Position numbers and translations under genes: made by a program
Notes under the pieces: model-generated
Told to the model about the DNA's origin: nothing
Seen by the model: the letters and a program-made list of their open reading frames with translations, nothing else
The model's database searches: none
Origin: Akkermansiaceae bacterium
GTDB lineage: Bacteria; Verrucomicrobiota; Verrucomicrobiia; Verrucomicrobiales; DEV007
Reading direction: 5' to 3'
Length of the DNA stretch: 64,000 bases
Assembly (NCBI GenBank): GCA_024233085.1
Contig: JACKQC010000008.1
Location: forward strand, 142,313-206,312
Shown: in pieces, positions 24,354 through 33,391 of the stretch
How the letters are laid out: every line of letters starts with the position of its first letter
Position numbering within the stretch: the stretch's first letter is position 1

Positions 24354-24906
24354 GGGTAAGGGGTTATACCGTGCCGAGGCGGAATCGGCAACCCGGAAAC
24401 GCCGGAAGATTTTTCGGCGGGGCCCCCTCCCGGGAATGCGGATGGATTCCTGGGCGCGGATGGATTCTTCGGCGCGGACGGAGCCGCGCCCTCCCGGATC
24501 GCCGGGGCCTCGGGCGGACAAGACATGGGCCAGAAAATTCGGAGCGCCCCCGCATTCGGCGAGTCACCCCGCGGGCGGCATCTGCCGGGTGGGGCGAGGC
24601 GTCCCGGCCGAGCCGTCGTGAGGCCGGACCGCCTCGGGAAGTTCCCGGGCCGTTCGCCGAAGCCGGAAGCCGTTCGCCGAAGCCGGCGCTTTTCCACGTT
24701 TTCTCCGCCGCGGTGTTCAGTTTTCAGTTTTCAGCGGGGAGGTTGCGAAACAGACAAGCCGAGGTGAGCGAGGAGAGCGAACCGTTTCGCCCCCGTCAAA
24801 GATTTGGGTTCCGCCCTACCGAATTCTGACCCCCGACCCCCGACCCCCGACCCCCGACCCCTGACCCCTGACCCCCGACCCCTGACCCCCGACCCCTGAA
24901 AATCGA
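24354..24906. other. Intergenic region between hsdM and the SulP gene, no gene seen
   Basis: About 550 nt without a convincing coding sequence. It holds an imperfect direct repeat at about 24435-24480 (GCGGATGGATTC.. and GCGCGGATGGATTC..), GC-rich shadow frames, and the 7-bp tandem array at 24828-24897. It probably contains the remnant of the deleted 5' part of hsdM and the promoter of what is left. Confidence 0.4.
24828..24897. repeat. 7-bp tandem array (GACCCC C/T) x 10
   Basis: Ten consecutive GACCCCC or GACCCCT units, ending nine bases after the stop codon of the SulP gene. On the transcribed (minus) strand it reads (A/G)GGGGTC, a run of G-tracts that could form a quadruplex in the 3' untranslated region. 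Confidence 0.9.
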
Positions 24907-26583
24907 TCACCGCCCCCCGACCACCCTCCGGGCGATCTCCAGGGCCTCGTCGATATGGGCGCAAAAGTGCTCCACGCCGATCAAGTCCACGAGGCCGCTC
25001 TTGTAGAGCATCCGCATCGGCCGCGGCTGGACGGCGGTCAGCAGGATGGTCACTCCGTCGCGCCGCATTTTTTCGAACGCGACCTCCAGGGCGTGGAGGG
25101 CGGTGGCGTCGATGGAGGGGACATGGCGCATTCGGAAGATCACCACTTTGGGCCGGGCGCCGTGGCTGCGGAGGGCACCCTCGAGTTTTTCGGCGGCGGC
25201 GAAAAAGAGCGGCCCCTCGAAGCGAAAGAGCACCACCCCCTCGGGCACCTCCTTGCCGCGCAAAGAATTGGATCCGTCATACTCCGTGTCGCTCTGCGGG
25301 GTGAGCGGACGGATCGAGCTGATCTCCTCCATCCGCCGGACAAAGAGCAGCACCGCGATGACCAGCCCGGCCGCCACCCCGATGGTCAGGTCAAAGATCA
25401 CCGTCAGGGCGAAGGTCAGGGCCATCACCGAGAAGTCGGCCCGGGAACCCCGCCACAATTCCCCAAAGGTGTCCCACTCGGCCATCCGGATCGCCACCGC
25501 CATCAGGATGCCGCTGAGGGTGGCCAGCGGGATGTGTCCCGCCAGCGGGGCGGCGATGAAAACGAAGAGGAGCAGCACCGCCGAGTGGACCACCCCCGAG
25601 ACCGGGGACCGGGCGCCGCCGCGGATATTCGCCGCCGTGCGGGCGATCGCCCCGGTCGCGGCGAAACCGCCAAACAACGGGCTGAGCAGATTGGCGAGGC
25701 CTTGGCCGATCAGCTCCGAGTTGGAGTCGTGGCGCGTGTCGGTCATGCCGTCGGCCACCGTGGCCGAGAGGAGGCTCTCGATGGCCCCCAGCGCGGCGAT
25801 GGTGAACGCCGGGCCGGCCAGATCGCGGAGCATCTGCAGCGACAGGTCGGGCAGATGAATGCCGGGGAAACCGGAGGGAAAGGCGCCGAATTTCGTGGCG
25901 ATGGTCGCCACCGGCCAGCCCGTGAGTTCGACCAGGAAACTGCCCGCCAGCACCGCCATCATGGCGGCGGGAAAGCGCGACCATGCCTTGGGCCAGAACA
26001 GGGCGATCGCCAGAGAGAGGGCGCCGACCACCAGCACCTGCCAGTTGGTGCCGCCCAGATGGCGGGCGATTTCCCAGAGCAGCTCCGGGAGATGGCCGGG
26101 TCGCTGAAATGTGAGGCCGAGCCACTCGGGCAACTGGCTGACGAAAATGATCACGGCGATGCCGGTGGTGAATCCCGCGATCACCGGATAGGGAATGTAG
26201 CGGAGCAGCGCGCCGAATCGGAGCAGCCCCATCGTCACCAGCAGCACCCCGGCCATCAGCGTCGCCGTGACGAGGCCTCCGTAACCGTGCGCCGCCACGA
26301 TGCCCGCCAGCACCGGAACGAAGGCGCCGGTCGGCCCCGCGATCTGAAAACGGGAGCCGCCCAGCAGGGCGACCGCCAGGGCCGCCACGATCGCGGTCCA
26401 GAGTCCCTGGCCCGGGTTCGCTCCCGAGGCGATGCCGAATCCGATCGCCAGCGGCAGCGCGATGATCCCCACCGTGGCGCCCGATCCCAGATCGCGAAGG
26501 AATTCCGCCCGGCCGTAGTCCGTGAACGCCCCGCGGATCGCGGGGCGGTAGGAAGCGAACAGGGATGGTTTCGGTTTTTCCAA
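24907..26583 (-). CDS. SulP family anion transporter with STAS domain
   Basis: A 558-residue inner-membrane anion permease of the SulP/SLC26 family (sulfate, bicarbonate or similar anions). The N-terminal part carries LPLAIGFGIASGANPGQGLWTAIVAAL and FQIAGPTGAFVPVLAGIVA, typical of transmembrane helices 1 to 3, with more than ten hydrophobic segments in all. The C-terminal STAS domain (from about residue 440) has VIFRMRHVPSIDATALHALE. No in-frame ATG is suitable, so a TTG at 26583 is taken; a second TTG at 26766 would add 61 non-conserved residues. A minus-strand terminator hairpin 190 nt upstream suggests leader control. The substrate cannot be assigned. Confidence 0.86.
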   Translation of the reverse strand: MEKPKPSLFASYRPAIRGAFTDYGRAEFLRDLGSGATVGIIALPLAIGFGIASGANPGQGLWTAIVAALAVALLGGSRFQIAGPTGAFVPVLAGIVAAHGYGGLVTATLMAGVLLVTMGLLRFGALLRYIPYPVIAGFTTGIAVIIFVSQLPEWLGLTFQRPGHLPELLWEIARHLGGTNWQVLVVGALSLAIALFWPKAWSRFPAAMMAVLAGSFLVELTGWPVATIATKFGAFPSGFPGIHLPDLSLQMLRDLAGPAFTIAALGAIESLLSATVADGMTDTRHDSNSELIGQGLANLLSPLFGGFAATGAIARTAANIRGGARSPVSGVVHSAVLLLFVFIAAPLAGHIPLATLSGILMAVAIRMAEWDTFGELWRGSRADFSVMALTFALTVIFDLTIGVAAGLVIAVLLFVRRMEEISSIRPLTPQSDTEYDGSNSLRGKEVPEGVVLFRFEGPLFFAAAEKLEGALRSHGARPKVVIFRMRHVPSIDATALHALEVAFEKMRRDGVTILLTAVQPRPMRMLYKSGLVDLIGVEHFCAHIDEALEIARRVVGGR

Positions 26584-26764
26584 TGGGGACCGCCGGAGAA
26601 AACGGACCGCGTTCTCCAGCGCGGGAGAAGATAGCCGCGAATAGCCCGATGGCGAGGAAAGGAAGGCGGGTCGCTGGCGAGGTTGGAAAACGAGACCCCA
26701 CGTTGCGGTTTCAGCGCCCCCTGCAACGGTTCTGACGGAAGCCGGGCAATCGAGACGACCGTAC

Positions 26765-26803
26765 AAAAAAGGTGCCCGCCACGGAAGCCCCCCCGTGGCG
26801 GGC
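26765..26803 (-). terminator. Terminator-like hairpin upstream of the SulP gene
   Basis: On the minus strand an 11-bp perfect stem GCCCGCCACGG/CCGTGGCGGGC (26774-26803) with an 8-nt loop, followed by ACCTTTTTTGT. It lies in a divergent promoter region, so it would end a short transcript or attenuate the SulP mRNA. Confidence 0.7.
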
Positions 26804-26910
26804 GGTCATCGAGTGATCGTCTCCGATGCGCGGGGAGAACTCGACTAGACGCGTCGATGAAAACGGATCGCCCGGTCCGGGGCAAGTTTATTTTTTGTCA
26901 CGCTCCGACA
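26765..26910 (-). ncRNA. Candidate small RNA or attenuated leader
   Basis: The stretch before the minus-strand terminator (about 26804-26910) has no gene, contains complementary segments (CATCGA with TCGATG) and an AT-rich GTGACAAAAAATAAAC segment that could hold a promoter. A transcript of about 100-140 nt ending at 26765 is plausible. No known RNA family was recognised, and the 5' end is uncertain. Confidence 0.3.
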
Positions 26911-27147
26911 GGGCTCGACGAGGAAGGCTGAGAGGAGGAGGGGGACGACGAGGCCGCCGTCATTCGGCCCGATCGCCCCGGCGGGCGAATTTCTTTCGCA
27001 ATTCTTAAAAATTTTATTCGCCAAAGTGTCGGTTCCGATAAAATTCCCTCGCCTCCCTCCCTTTTCGCGGCCTCCGGAGACGGTCGAGCGTTTCCGCGCG
27101 AGGCCCGGCCCGGGGGGCGCCCCGACGGTTTTTCTTTCCCCTCCCTC

Positions 27148-29706
27148 ATGCCCGGTATTCTCAGCGATCTCTCCCTGCGGCACGCGCCGGTGTGCGGGCG
27201 AATCTTTTCGCCCGAGCAGATCCAGCGCGGGCTGCGCTATTACCGGGAGGGACGGGTGGAGCTGGTCACGGCGAACGTGAACGGGGCCTTCGCGGGCATT
27301 TTCGGGAAGGTGCGCGATTTCAACGGGGGACCGACGGCGGAGGTCAGCGTGGTGGTGCGCAAATCCAACGGGGGCGACTGGTCGATCGACGGGCGGGCCT
27401 CCACCGAGCGGCAGCCGAACACGGACCGGGTGGTCGCCCTGCTGCTGGCGGCCAAGGCGGAAAACGGCGACGCGGCGGAGGTGGACGACCTGGCGATCCC
27501 GGCGACGGTCCACTGTTTCCGGGCCGATGTGCGGGCGGGCATTCTGAACTGGGACGACCCGGAGGGGCGCTCGCTGATGGAAAACCTGCCGCTGGCGCGG
27601 GTCGGGGGCGGCGACGACCCGAAGGTCGAGACCTGGCTGCGGGACCGCGGGATGCGGCGGCTGGTGGAGATGTACCCGTGGGACGAGATCGAGGCCGCCT
27701 GCCGGGAGTGCTACGCCTTTCCGGCGAGGACGCTGGCCGAGCAGGAGCTGCGCTGGGCGGAATTTCTCGCCAACCGCCAGCCGGAGGAGGAGGACATCGG
27801 CGCGCGGCTCGATTTCTCGGCGGACTTCGGGCTCCAGATCGTGCAGCCGAGCGACTGGTACGGGGAGCTGGACGACGCCGGCGACGGGCAGATCGACTGG
27901 TTCGATTTCGAATACGGCATCCGCCTCGGGCGGGAGCGGGTGAACCTGCTGCCGGCGCTGCTGAGCTATCTGCGGAGCCGGCCGGCCTCCTTCAGCGCCG
28001 CCGACTTCGGGGAGGGGATGGGCCGGGCGAAGGTGCCCATCCGCCTGGACGACGGGGAGCGCTACGTGGCCATCCCGGCGAAGAGGCTCCAGGCCATCCT
28101 CGGCATCCTGGCGGAGCTGTTCGACTTCGAGCCGCTGGGCGAGTCGGGGAAACTGAAGCTCCACGGCCTGCGCGCGGCGCAACTGACCCAGATCGCGGGG
28201 GGGCGCTTCGTGGACCGGGCGCCGGACTACCTGATGCGCCGCGCGGCGGACATCGCGGCCCTGCGGCCCCGGGTGGACGCGTCGGTCCCGGAGGGATTCC
28301 AGGCCTTGCTGCGCCCCTACCAGGAGGACGGCTTCCAGTGGCTGCAGTTTCTCCGGGAGCAGGGTCTGGGCGGGGTGCTGGCCGACGACATGGGGCTGGG
28401 CAAGACGGTGCAGACGCTGTGCCACCTTTACCACGAGAAAAAGAGCGGCCGGGCCGACCTGCCCTGTCTCATCATCGCGCCGAAGAGTGTGGTGCCGAAC
28501 TGGGAAAAGGAGGCGAAGAAATTCGCGCCCTCGCTCTCGGTGCTGGCCCTGCAGGGCGAGCAGCGGAAGCGCTACTACCCGGTCCTGAAATACAGCGACC
28601 TGGTGGTCACCTCCTACCCGGTGCTGCTGCGCGACGCGCCCGAGCTGCTGGCGCAGAAATTCCACTACGTCGTGCTCGACGAGGCGCACTCGATCAAGAA
28701 CGCCTCCTCGCAGGTGACGCAGGTCGCGTGGAAAATCCAGGCCCGCCACCGTCTCTGCCTCTCCGGCACGCCGATCGAAAACCACCTCGGCGAGCTGTGG
28801 TCGCTGTTCCATTTCCTCATGCCGGGCTTTCTGGGCAGCGAGGAGAGTTTCAAGCGCGTCTACCGCGTGCCCATCGAAAAGGACCGGGACGAGGACCGCC
28901 GCCAGCGTCTCGCGCGGCGGGTGGCGCCCCTGATGCTGCGCCGGACGAAGACGCTCGTCGCCAAGGATCTCCCGCCGAAGACGGAGATCGTCCGCACCGT
29001 GGAGCTGACGCCGAAACAGGTCGAGCTGTACGAGGCCGTCCGCGCCAGCCTGAGCCGGGAGCTGACCGAGGAGATCGGCCGCCGCGGCTTCGAGGCGTCG
29101 AAAATTCTCATCCTCGACGCCCTGCTGAAGCTGCGCCAGATCTGCTGCCATCCCCGGCTGCTGAACCTGCCCTCGGCGCAGCGCGCGCGGAATTCCGCCA
29201 AGCTCGACCTGATGATGGAGTTCATCCCCTCCATGGTGGCCGAGGGTCGGCGTATCCTGATCTTCTCCCAGTTCGCGCAAATGCTGAAGCTCATCGAGAA
29301 GGCGCTGGAGAAGGAAAAGATCGGCTACATCACGCTCACCGGGGCGTCGAAGGACCGCGGGGCGCTGTGCGACACGTTTCAGGCCGGAAAAGTGCCGGTC
29401 TTTCTCATCAGCCTGCGGGCCGGGGGCACGGGCCTGAACCTCACCGCCGCCGACACGGTGATCCACTACGATCCGTGGTGGAATCCGGCGCTGGAGAGCC
29501 AGGCGACCGACCGCGCCCACCGGATCGGGCAGAAGAACCCGGTCTTCGTTTACAAGCTGATTTCCCAGGGAACGATCGAGGAGAAGATCCTGCACTTGCA
29601 GCAGAAAAAGCGGGCGCTTTTCGAGGGCATCCTCGAGGGCGTGCCGCAAAAGCTGGAATTCACCGAGGCGGATCTGAAAGACCTGCTGGCGCCGGTGGGG
29701 AAGTGA
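27148..29706 (+). CDS. SNF2/SWI2-family DNA-dependent ATPase (DEAD/DEAH helicase-like)
   Basis: An 852-residue bacterial Snf2 protein, a double-stranded DNA translocase acting on protein-DNA complexes or stalled polymerases. Helicase motifs are complete: I (DDMGLGKT), II (DEAH), III (SGTPIENH), the insertion with APLMLRRTK, then IV-VI (ILIFSQFAQML, LISLRAGGTGLNLTAAD, QATDRAHRIGQ). The N-terminal 390 residues form the domain common to bacterial SNF2 proteins, but no Cys/His SWIM zinc signature is seen. The start ATG at 27148 (MPGILSDLSL) follows an AT-rich promoter region shared with the divergent SulP gene. The exact role is unknown; it is not RapA by architecture. Confidence 0.9.
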   Translation: MPGILSDLSLRHAPVCGRIFSPEQIQRGLRYYREGRVELVTANVNGAFAGIFGKVRDFNGGPTAEVSVVVRKSNGGDWSIDGRASTERQPNTDRVVALLLAAKAENGDAAEVDDLAIPATVHCFRADVRAGILNWDDPEGRSLMENLPLARVGGGDDPKVETWLRDRGMRRLVEMYPWDEIEAACRECYAFPARTLAEQELRWAEFLANRQPEEEDIGARLDFSADFGLQIVQPSDWYGELDDAGDGQIDWFDFEYGIRLGRERVNLLPALLSYLRSRPASFSAADFGEGMGRAKVPIRLDDGERYVAIPAKRLQAILGILAELFDFEPLGESGKLKLHGLRAAQLTQIAGGRFVDRAPDYLMRRAADIAALRPRVDASVPEGFQALLRPYQEDGFQWLQFLREQGLGGVLADDMGLGKTVQTLCHLYHEKKSGRADLPCLIIAPKSVVPNWEKEAKKFAPSLSVLALQGEQRKRYYPVLKYSDLVVTSYPVLLRDAPELLAQKFHYVVLDEAHSIKNASSQVTQVAWKIQARHRLCLSGTPIENHLGELWSLFHFLMPGFLGSEESFKRVYRVPIEKDRDEDRRQRLARRVAPLMLRRTKTLVAKDLPPKTEIVRTVELTPKQVELYEAVRASLSRELTEEIGRRGFEASKILILDALLKLRQICCHPRLLNLPSAQRARNSAKLDLMMEFIPSMVAEGRRILIFSQFAQMLKLIEKALEKEKIGYITLTGASKDRGALCDTFQAGKVPVFLISLRAGGTGLNLTAADTVIHYDPWWNPALESQATDRAHRIGQKNPVFVYKLISQGTIEEKILHLQQKKRALFEGILEGVPQKLEFTEADLKDLLAPVGK

Positions 29707-29715
29707 GCACCAGGC

Positions 29716-31002
29716 TCACCGGCCGTTGTCCGCCTCGCGGGGATAGCGATAGTAGGTCTCGAGGCAGAGGAGGGCCAGGGTGGTGTTCATGATCGGCGTG
29801 TCTTTGCCCGGAAAGCCGCTGGTGGCCGAAAGAAAGGAGCCGTCCGCGTTTTGGGCGGCGAGCAGCTTGGGGATGAACGCCCTCGAATAGGTCTCCCACC
29901 CGGCGTCGCCGTCGGCGAAGAAGGCCAGGGTGTTGTAGTAGGGCGCGTAAAGATTGTTACCCGGGGCGGGGTTCCGATAAATGTCCGCCAGGTAGGCGAT
30001 GCCCTTTTGGTGGGCGGGCGTGTCTTTGGCGCCCCATTTCAGCAGGTTGTAAACCGCGGCGCCGGTCAGGGTCGATTTCCCGGCGGGGTCCTTCGGCCGG
30101 TATTTGAAGGCGCCCTTGTCGTCCTGGATTTTTTCGAGATAGCGCAGGCCCTTTTCCATGGCCCGCGCGATTTTTTCGGTCTCGATGCCGTCGAGATAGG
30201 CGGCGCGCAGGGCCTGCATCTGCCAGCCGGTGAGCGACATGTCGGAGGAATCGTCGTTGTCCGCGTAGCCGTAGGCCCAGCCGCCCATGCCGGTCTGGCC
30301 GTCGAGGATGATCTTGACGGCCCGGGTCAGGACGGCGTCGAGCTGCGGGATGGAACGACCGGAGTCTTTGGTCATCAGTTGGAGTTCGGCGAGCGCGTAG
30401 GTGGCGATGCCGTGCTCGTAGCACTTGTGGGTGCCGTTTTCCCCGTTCCACATCACACCGTCTTTTTTCTGAGCCATCTCCATCAGGTAAAGGGCGCCGT
30501 TCGCCACGTTGTCGCCGAACTCCGGAGACTCGGGCGTCTCGCAATGGCCGAGCCAGGCGAGCAGGGCGAAGCCGGTCATTCCCACCGGGAATTCCTCGCC
30601 GAGGGAACCGGCGTTTTTGTCCTGCCGGGTCTTGAGCCAGTTCAGGCCCTTGACGACGGCTCCCTCGATCTCGGCGGGGGCGCCGCCGGCGGCGAGCGCG
30701 GCCTGGCGGGCGGGGGCGCCGCAGCGCGTTCGAAGAATCGCGGGCAGGCGAGCCAGCTTCGCGGCCTTTTCCATCTCCCGAACCCGGCTCTGGCTGTCGA
30801 GATCGAGGTCGGCGGCGGGGTAGGGGACGCGCTGGCCGTTCTCCATCTCGAAGATCACGGAGTCGCCCTGGAGTTCGATGAACCGGGCGGTCATGATCTG
30901 GCCCTTCCGGTTCTTCCATTGCTGGAAGCCGTCCTCCGCCGGCACGGTCCCGGCGGACAGGAGAAAAAGCGCCGCCGTGGCGACGATCGCGCGCATGCTC
31001 AT
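29716..31002 (-). CDS. Exported SHD1 domain / squalene-cyclase-like repeat protein
   Basis: A 428-residue protein with a signal peptide (to about residue 23, cleavage near VPAED). An SHD1 domain (about 25-75: FQQWKNRKGQIMTARFIELQGDSVIFEMENG) is followed by (alpha/alpha)-barrel repeats of the prenyltransferase/squalene-oxidase type (AVVKGLNWLKTRQ, LLAWLGHCET, GGWAYGY, SLTGWQMQALRAA, LYAPYYNTLAFF). Such proteins are common and uncharacterised in Planctomycetes and Verrucomicrobia. The acid residues expected of a real terpene cyclase are not evident, so a binding or scaffold role is more likely. It ends only 9 nt from the convergent SNF2 gene and is the last of four minus-strand genes. Confidence 0.82.
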   Translation of the reverse strand: MSMRAIVATAALFLLSAGTVPAEDGFQQWKNRKGQIMTARFIELQGDSVIFEMENGQRVPYPAADLDLDSQSRVREMEKAAKLARLPAILRTRCGAPARQAALAAGGAPAEIEGAVVKGLNWLKTRQDKNAGSLGEEFPVGMTGFALLAWLGHCETPESPEFGDNVANGALYLMEMAQKKDGVMWNGENGTHKCYEHGIATYALAELQLMTKDSGRSIPQLDAVLTRAVKIILDGQTGMGGWAYGYADNDDSSDMSLTGWQMQALRAAYLDGIETEKIARAMEKGLRYLEKIQDDKGAFKYRPKDPAGKSTLTGAAVYNLLKWGAKDTPAHQKGIAYLADIYRNPAPGNNLYAPYYNTLAFFADGDAGWETYSRAFIPKLLAAQNADGSFLSATSGFPGKDTPIMNTTLALLCLETYYRYPREADNGR

Positions 31003-31082
31003 CACGGTGGGAATTCTCTCCGGCCGGGCCTTTTCGTCAATGAAAAAGGCGGGGGATCCGGGCGCCGCCGGCGCGATTTTTT

Positions 31083-31541
31083 TCAATCCGCCGCGAGTCG
31101 CGAGGCGATGGCGCGGCCGAGGTCCATGAGGCGGGTCTTTTCCGCGTCGGAAAAGTCGTGGGGCTCCAGCTTTCCCACGCCGAGCGTGCCGCACAGGCGG
31201 TCGCCGTCGAGCACCGGCACCGCGAGCGAGCCCTGGACGTTGGTTTGCTTGGCGCCGGGCTTGGCGACGCCCGAGGTGTCGGTCTGGAGATTGCAGATCT
31301 CGACCGGCTCCAGCCGTTGTGCCGCCGTGCCGGCAATCCCCTTGCCGATGGGGATGGAGGCGATGACGGGCATCAACACCTCGGGGATGCCGCGGTGCGC
31401 CACGAGCTTCAGGTGCTGGTCGGAGGGGTCGAGCCGGTGCAGGGTGCCGGTGGCGCAGGCGAAGTCGGCGATGGCCGAGTCGAGAAAACGGCTCCATTCG
31501 GCGTCGTCGGGACGCGGGCTCAGGTCGTCGAGGGCGTTCAT
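31083..31541 (-). CDS. GAF domain protein
   Basis: A 152-residue, single-domain GAF protein. The segments FACATGTLHRLDPSDQHLKLVAHRGIPE, PIGKGIAGTAAQ, NVQGSLAVPVLDGDRLCGTLGVGK and DAEKTRLMDLGRAIASRL follow the GAF fold from start to finish. It probably binds a small ligand and signals by association with another protein, since no output domain is attached. Free-standing GAF proteins include free-methionine-(R)-sulfoxide reductases, but the Cys pattern of that enzyme is not clearly present. It is one of four consecutive minus-strand genes. Confidence 0.83.
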   Translation of the reverse strand: MNALDDLSPRPDDAEWSRFLDSAIADFACATGTLHRLDPSDQHLKLVAHRGIPEVLMPVIASIPIGKGIAGTAAQRLEPVEICNLQTDTSGVAKPGAKQTNVQGSLAVPVLDGDRLCGTLGVGKLEPHDFSDAEKTRLMDLGRAIASRLAAD

Positions 31542-31597
31542 GGTCGTGTCGGGATGGATGGGTTCGGGAAAACGGGATCGAAAGGCGAAATTCTTGC

Positions 31598-32347
31598 CTA
31601 CTCGGCGCGTTGGGCCGCGAGTCCCTCGACGCGGCAGTTGATGAGTTCGACATCGAGGTTCATGCCGGCGCAGGTGCCGAGCACGGCCACGGGCTGGCCC
31701 ACGGAGAGCAGCGTCGAGCGGTCGTTGCGGCTCACGAGACGTCCCTGGGCCGGGATCACCTCGACGTGGAAGTTCGCGTCGCGGCGGAATCGGCAGCGCA
31801 CCCGCCCCGTCCCGGCGTCCGCGCCGGCTCCGATCAGGTAGATCTCGACCTCCTGCGTGCCGGTGGATTGGAAGCTCTCCACCGTTCCGATGACCTTGAG
31901 GTAGCGATCCTGGTATTGGGACGCGGCGGCGGCGGCGTCGGACTTCCAGGCCCGGATCAACTCGCCCGAGGCGATCTCCGCGGGCTTGAGCATTTCGGCC
32001 CGGCTGTCGGCCGCGACCTTGGTCCCCACGGCTTCGCGCAGGGCGGCGTTGTCGGCTTTCAGGGCCTCGACCTCCTCGCGCAGCGCCTCGACTTCCTTGC
32101 GCAGGGTCTCGACGGTCTTCGCGGTTTCGAGGTAGGATTCCTTCAGCTCGGTCAACTGCGTCGGCAGGCTCGCCACGGAGTCGGGCACCTTGAGGTCCTT
32201 GACCTTGTTGAACAGGTCACCCAGCGACGAGGAGGCCGGCTTCGTGTCGCCGGAGGGGGAGTCGGTGTCCTGGCCGGGGGCGGTGCCGGCGATCGCCAAA
32301 ACGGAGGCGCACCCGAGCAGGAGTGGAAAAGGGAAAAAACGCTTCAC
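31598..32347 (-). CDS. Exported coiled-coil protein with OB-fold (tRNA_anti-like) domain
   Basis: A 249-residue protein with a signal peptide (KRFFPFPLLLGCASVLAIAGTAPGQ). An early Cys could make it a lipoprotein, but the lipobox is poor. Residues about 60-110 form a coiled coil (LKESYLETAKTVETLRKEVEALREEVEALKADNAAL). The C-terminal 110 residues look like the OB-fold found in exported tRNA_anti-like proteins (SQYQDRYLKVIGTVESFQ.. VEIYLIG.. VRCRFRR.. VAVLGTCAGMNLDVELINCRVE). Function is unknown; the fold often mediates oligomerisation or ligand binding. It lies downstream of a heme protein gene and palindromic repeat locus 5. Confidence 0.75.
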   Translation of the reverse strand: MKRFFPFPLLLGCASVLAIAGTAPGQDTDSPSGDTKPASSSLGDLFNKVKDLKVPDSVASLPTQLTELKESYLETAKTVETLRKEVEALREEVEALKADNAALREAVGTKVAADSRAEMLKPAEIASGELIRAWKSDAAAAASQYQDRYLKVIGTVESFQSTGTQEVEIYLIGAGADAGTGRVRCRFRRDANFHVEVIPAQGRLVSRNDRSTLLSVGQPVAVLGTCAGMNLDVELINCRVEGLAAQRAE

Positions 32348-32477
32348 CCGCTCAGTTTGCGCCGGGCGGGTGCCGGTGCCAACCCGATTTTGGACTCGAT
32401 CACGGTCGCGGCCGCGGGGCCAATCGCCGACAAGCCGGCTTCTTTTCCGGAAAGCGTGGACTCGGTTCGGCCCGACC

Positions 32478-32527
32478 GACCCGACAGGGTTGGGTCACCG
32501 ACTCAACCCTGTTGGGTAACAGGGTCC
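32478..32527. repeat. Palindromic repeat group, locus 5
   Basis: An AGG-centred unit (32478-32496), a CCT-centred unit (32500-32517) and a trailing half-unit, between the heme-SHD1 gene and the coiled-coil OB-fold gene on the minus strand. Confidence 0.9.
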
Positions 32528-32549
32528 GGAGGCTTCCGCGGGACGTCGC

Positions 32550-33254
32550 TCAGTCCGCCTCCGCGAGCCGTTTCGCGAGCGCCTGGCTTTCGCGGGAGAG
32601 TTTTTCCAGGGGCACCGGGTAGCTTTTGCCGTTTCGCGTCACCAGAAGGACCTCGTTTCCGGACAGGCGGAGAAACCGCGCCTCGATGCTTTTTCCCTCG
32701 GTATTGGTCCACGCCCGGAACCGCGCCCGTTCGTCGTCCAGCGGTGTCTCTTTTTCCGCGGCCAGGAAGGCGGCTTCCTTCTCGCTCGGTTTTTTCGCGT
32801 CGACGATCGCGCCCCCGGCGATCCACCGTTCGATGATGGCCAGCTCGTCCGCCGGCACGGGCGGGTTTTTCCGGGGCATGAAATCGGAGTGACGGGGCTC
32901 GAGTTTCATCGCCTGGAGAAAGCTGCTGTTCGCCGGCTTGCCGGGCTGAATGACGCTGTAGGGACCGATGCGGTCGTCGCGCATGGCGTCGAGATCGTCG
33001 AGCGCGAGGTCGCCTTTCACCGACGATTTCTCGCGGCTGTGGCATTTCCAGCAATGCTTCCTCAGGATCGGGGTGACGTCGTTCACGTAGTCGATCGCCC
33101 CGGCGCGCGCCGGAGCCATCGCCAGCGCCGCGAGCGAGACCGCGAACGCTTTGACGGCGAGGGAGCGCGGATGTCCCGTCCGCCCGGCCGTCCCGGGCGT
33201 CGACGTCCGGTCCGGGCGAGGCGGGTTCGAGCGTTTCCCGCGGTGTGTTGCCAT
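32550..33254 (-). CDS. Planctomycete-type cytochrome c with C-terminal SHD1 domain
   Basis: A 234-residue exported protein. After a basic N-terminal leader and signal (AVKAFAVSLAALAMAPARAGA) comes the PSC1/PSD-associated cytochrome module: DYVNDVTPILRKHCWKCHS with the CxxCH heme site, and PPVPADELAIIERWIAGGA at its end. The last 60 residues are an SHD1 domain (FRAWTNTEGKSIEARFLRLSGNEVLLVTRNGKSYPVPLEKLS). Two of the four genes in this run therefore share SHD1, which suggests a common partner or polymer. ATG 33254 is the only ATG in frame before the signal, giving an unusually long n-region of about 30 residues. Confidence 0.85.
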   Translation of the reverse strand: MATHRGKRSNPPRPDRTSTPGTAGRTGHPRSLAVKAFAVSLAALAMAPARAGAIDYVNDVTPILRKHCWKCHSREKSSVKGDLALDDLDAMRDDRIGPYSVIQPGKPANSSFLQAMKLEPRHSDFMPRKNPPVPADELAIIERWIAGGAIVDAKKPSEKEAAFLAAEKETPLDDERARFRAWTNTEGKSIEARFLRLSGNEVLLVTRNGKSYPVPLEKLSRESQALAKRLAEAD

Positions 33255-33391
33255 TCGCGAATCCTATACGCTTCGCCGGAAAAAGACCGCCGAAAAAATC
33301 GGGACGGGTTTTCGCCGGTCCGCCTTGCCGCTTGAATCGGGGGGCGGTCGGCAGTAACGGGTGGGTGAAGAATCTTTCCGCCGCTCCAGCC

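Noticed and set aside
24239..24829. A 196-codon plus-strand frame in the gap between hsdM and SulP
   Set aside because: Arg/Pro-rich composition, overlaps hsdM antisense, no start signal or domain.
24955..26634. Plus-strand open frame of 559 codons opposite the SulP gene
   Set aside because: Gly/His/Arg-rich antisense shadow. The minus strand encodes a full transporter with STAS domain.
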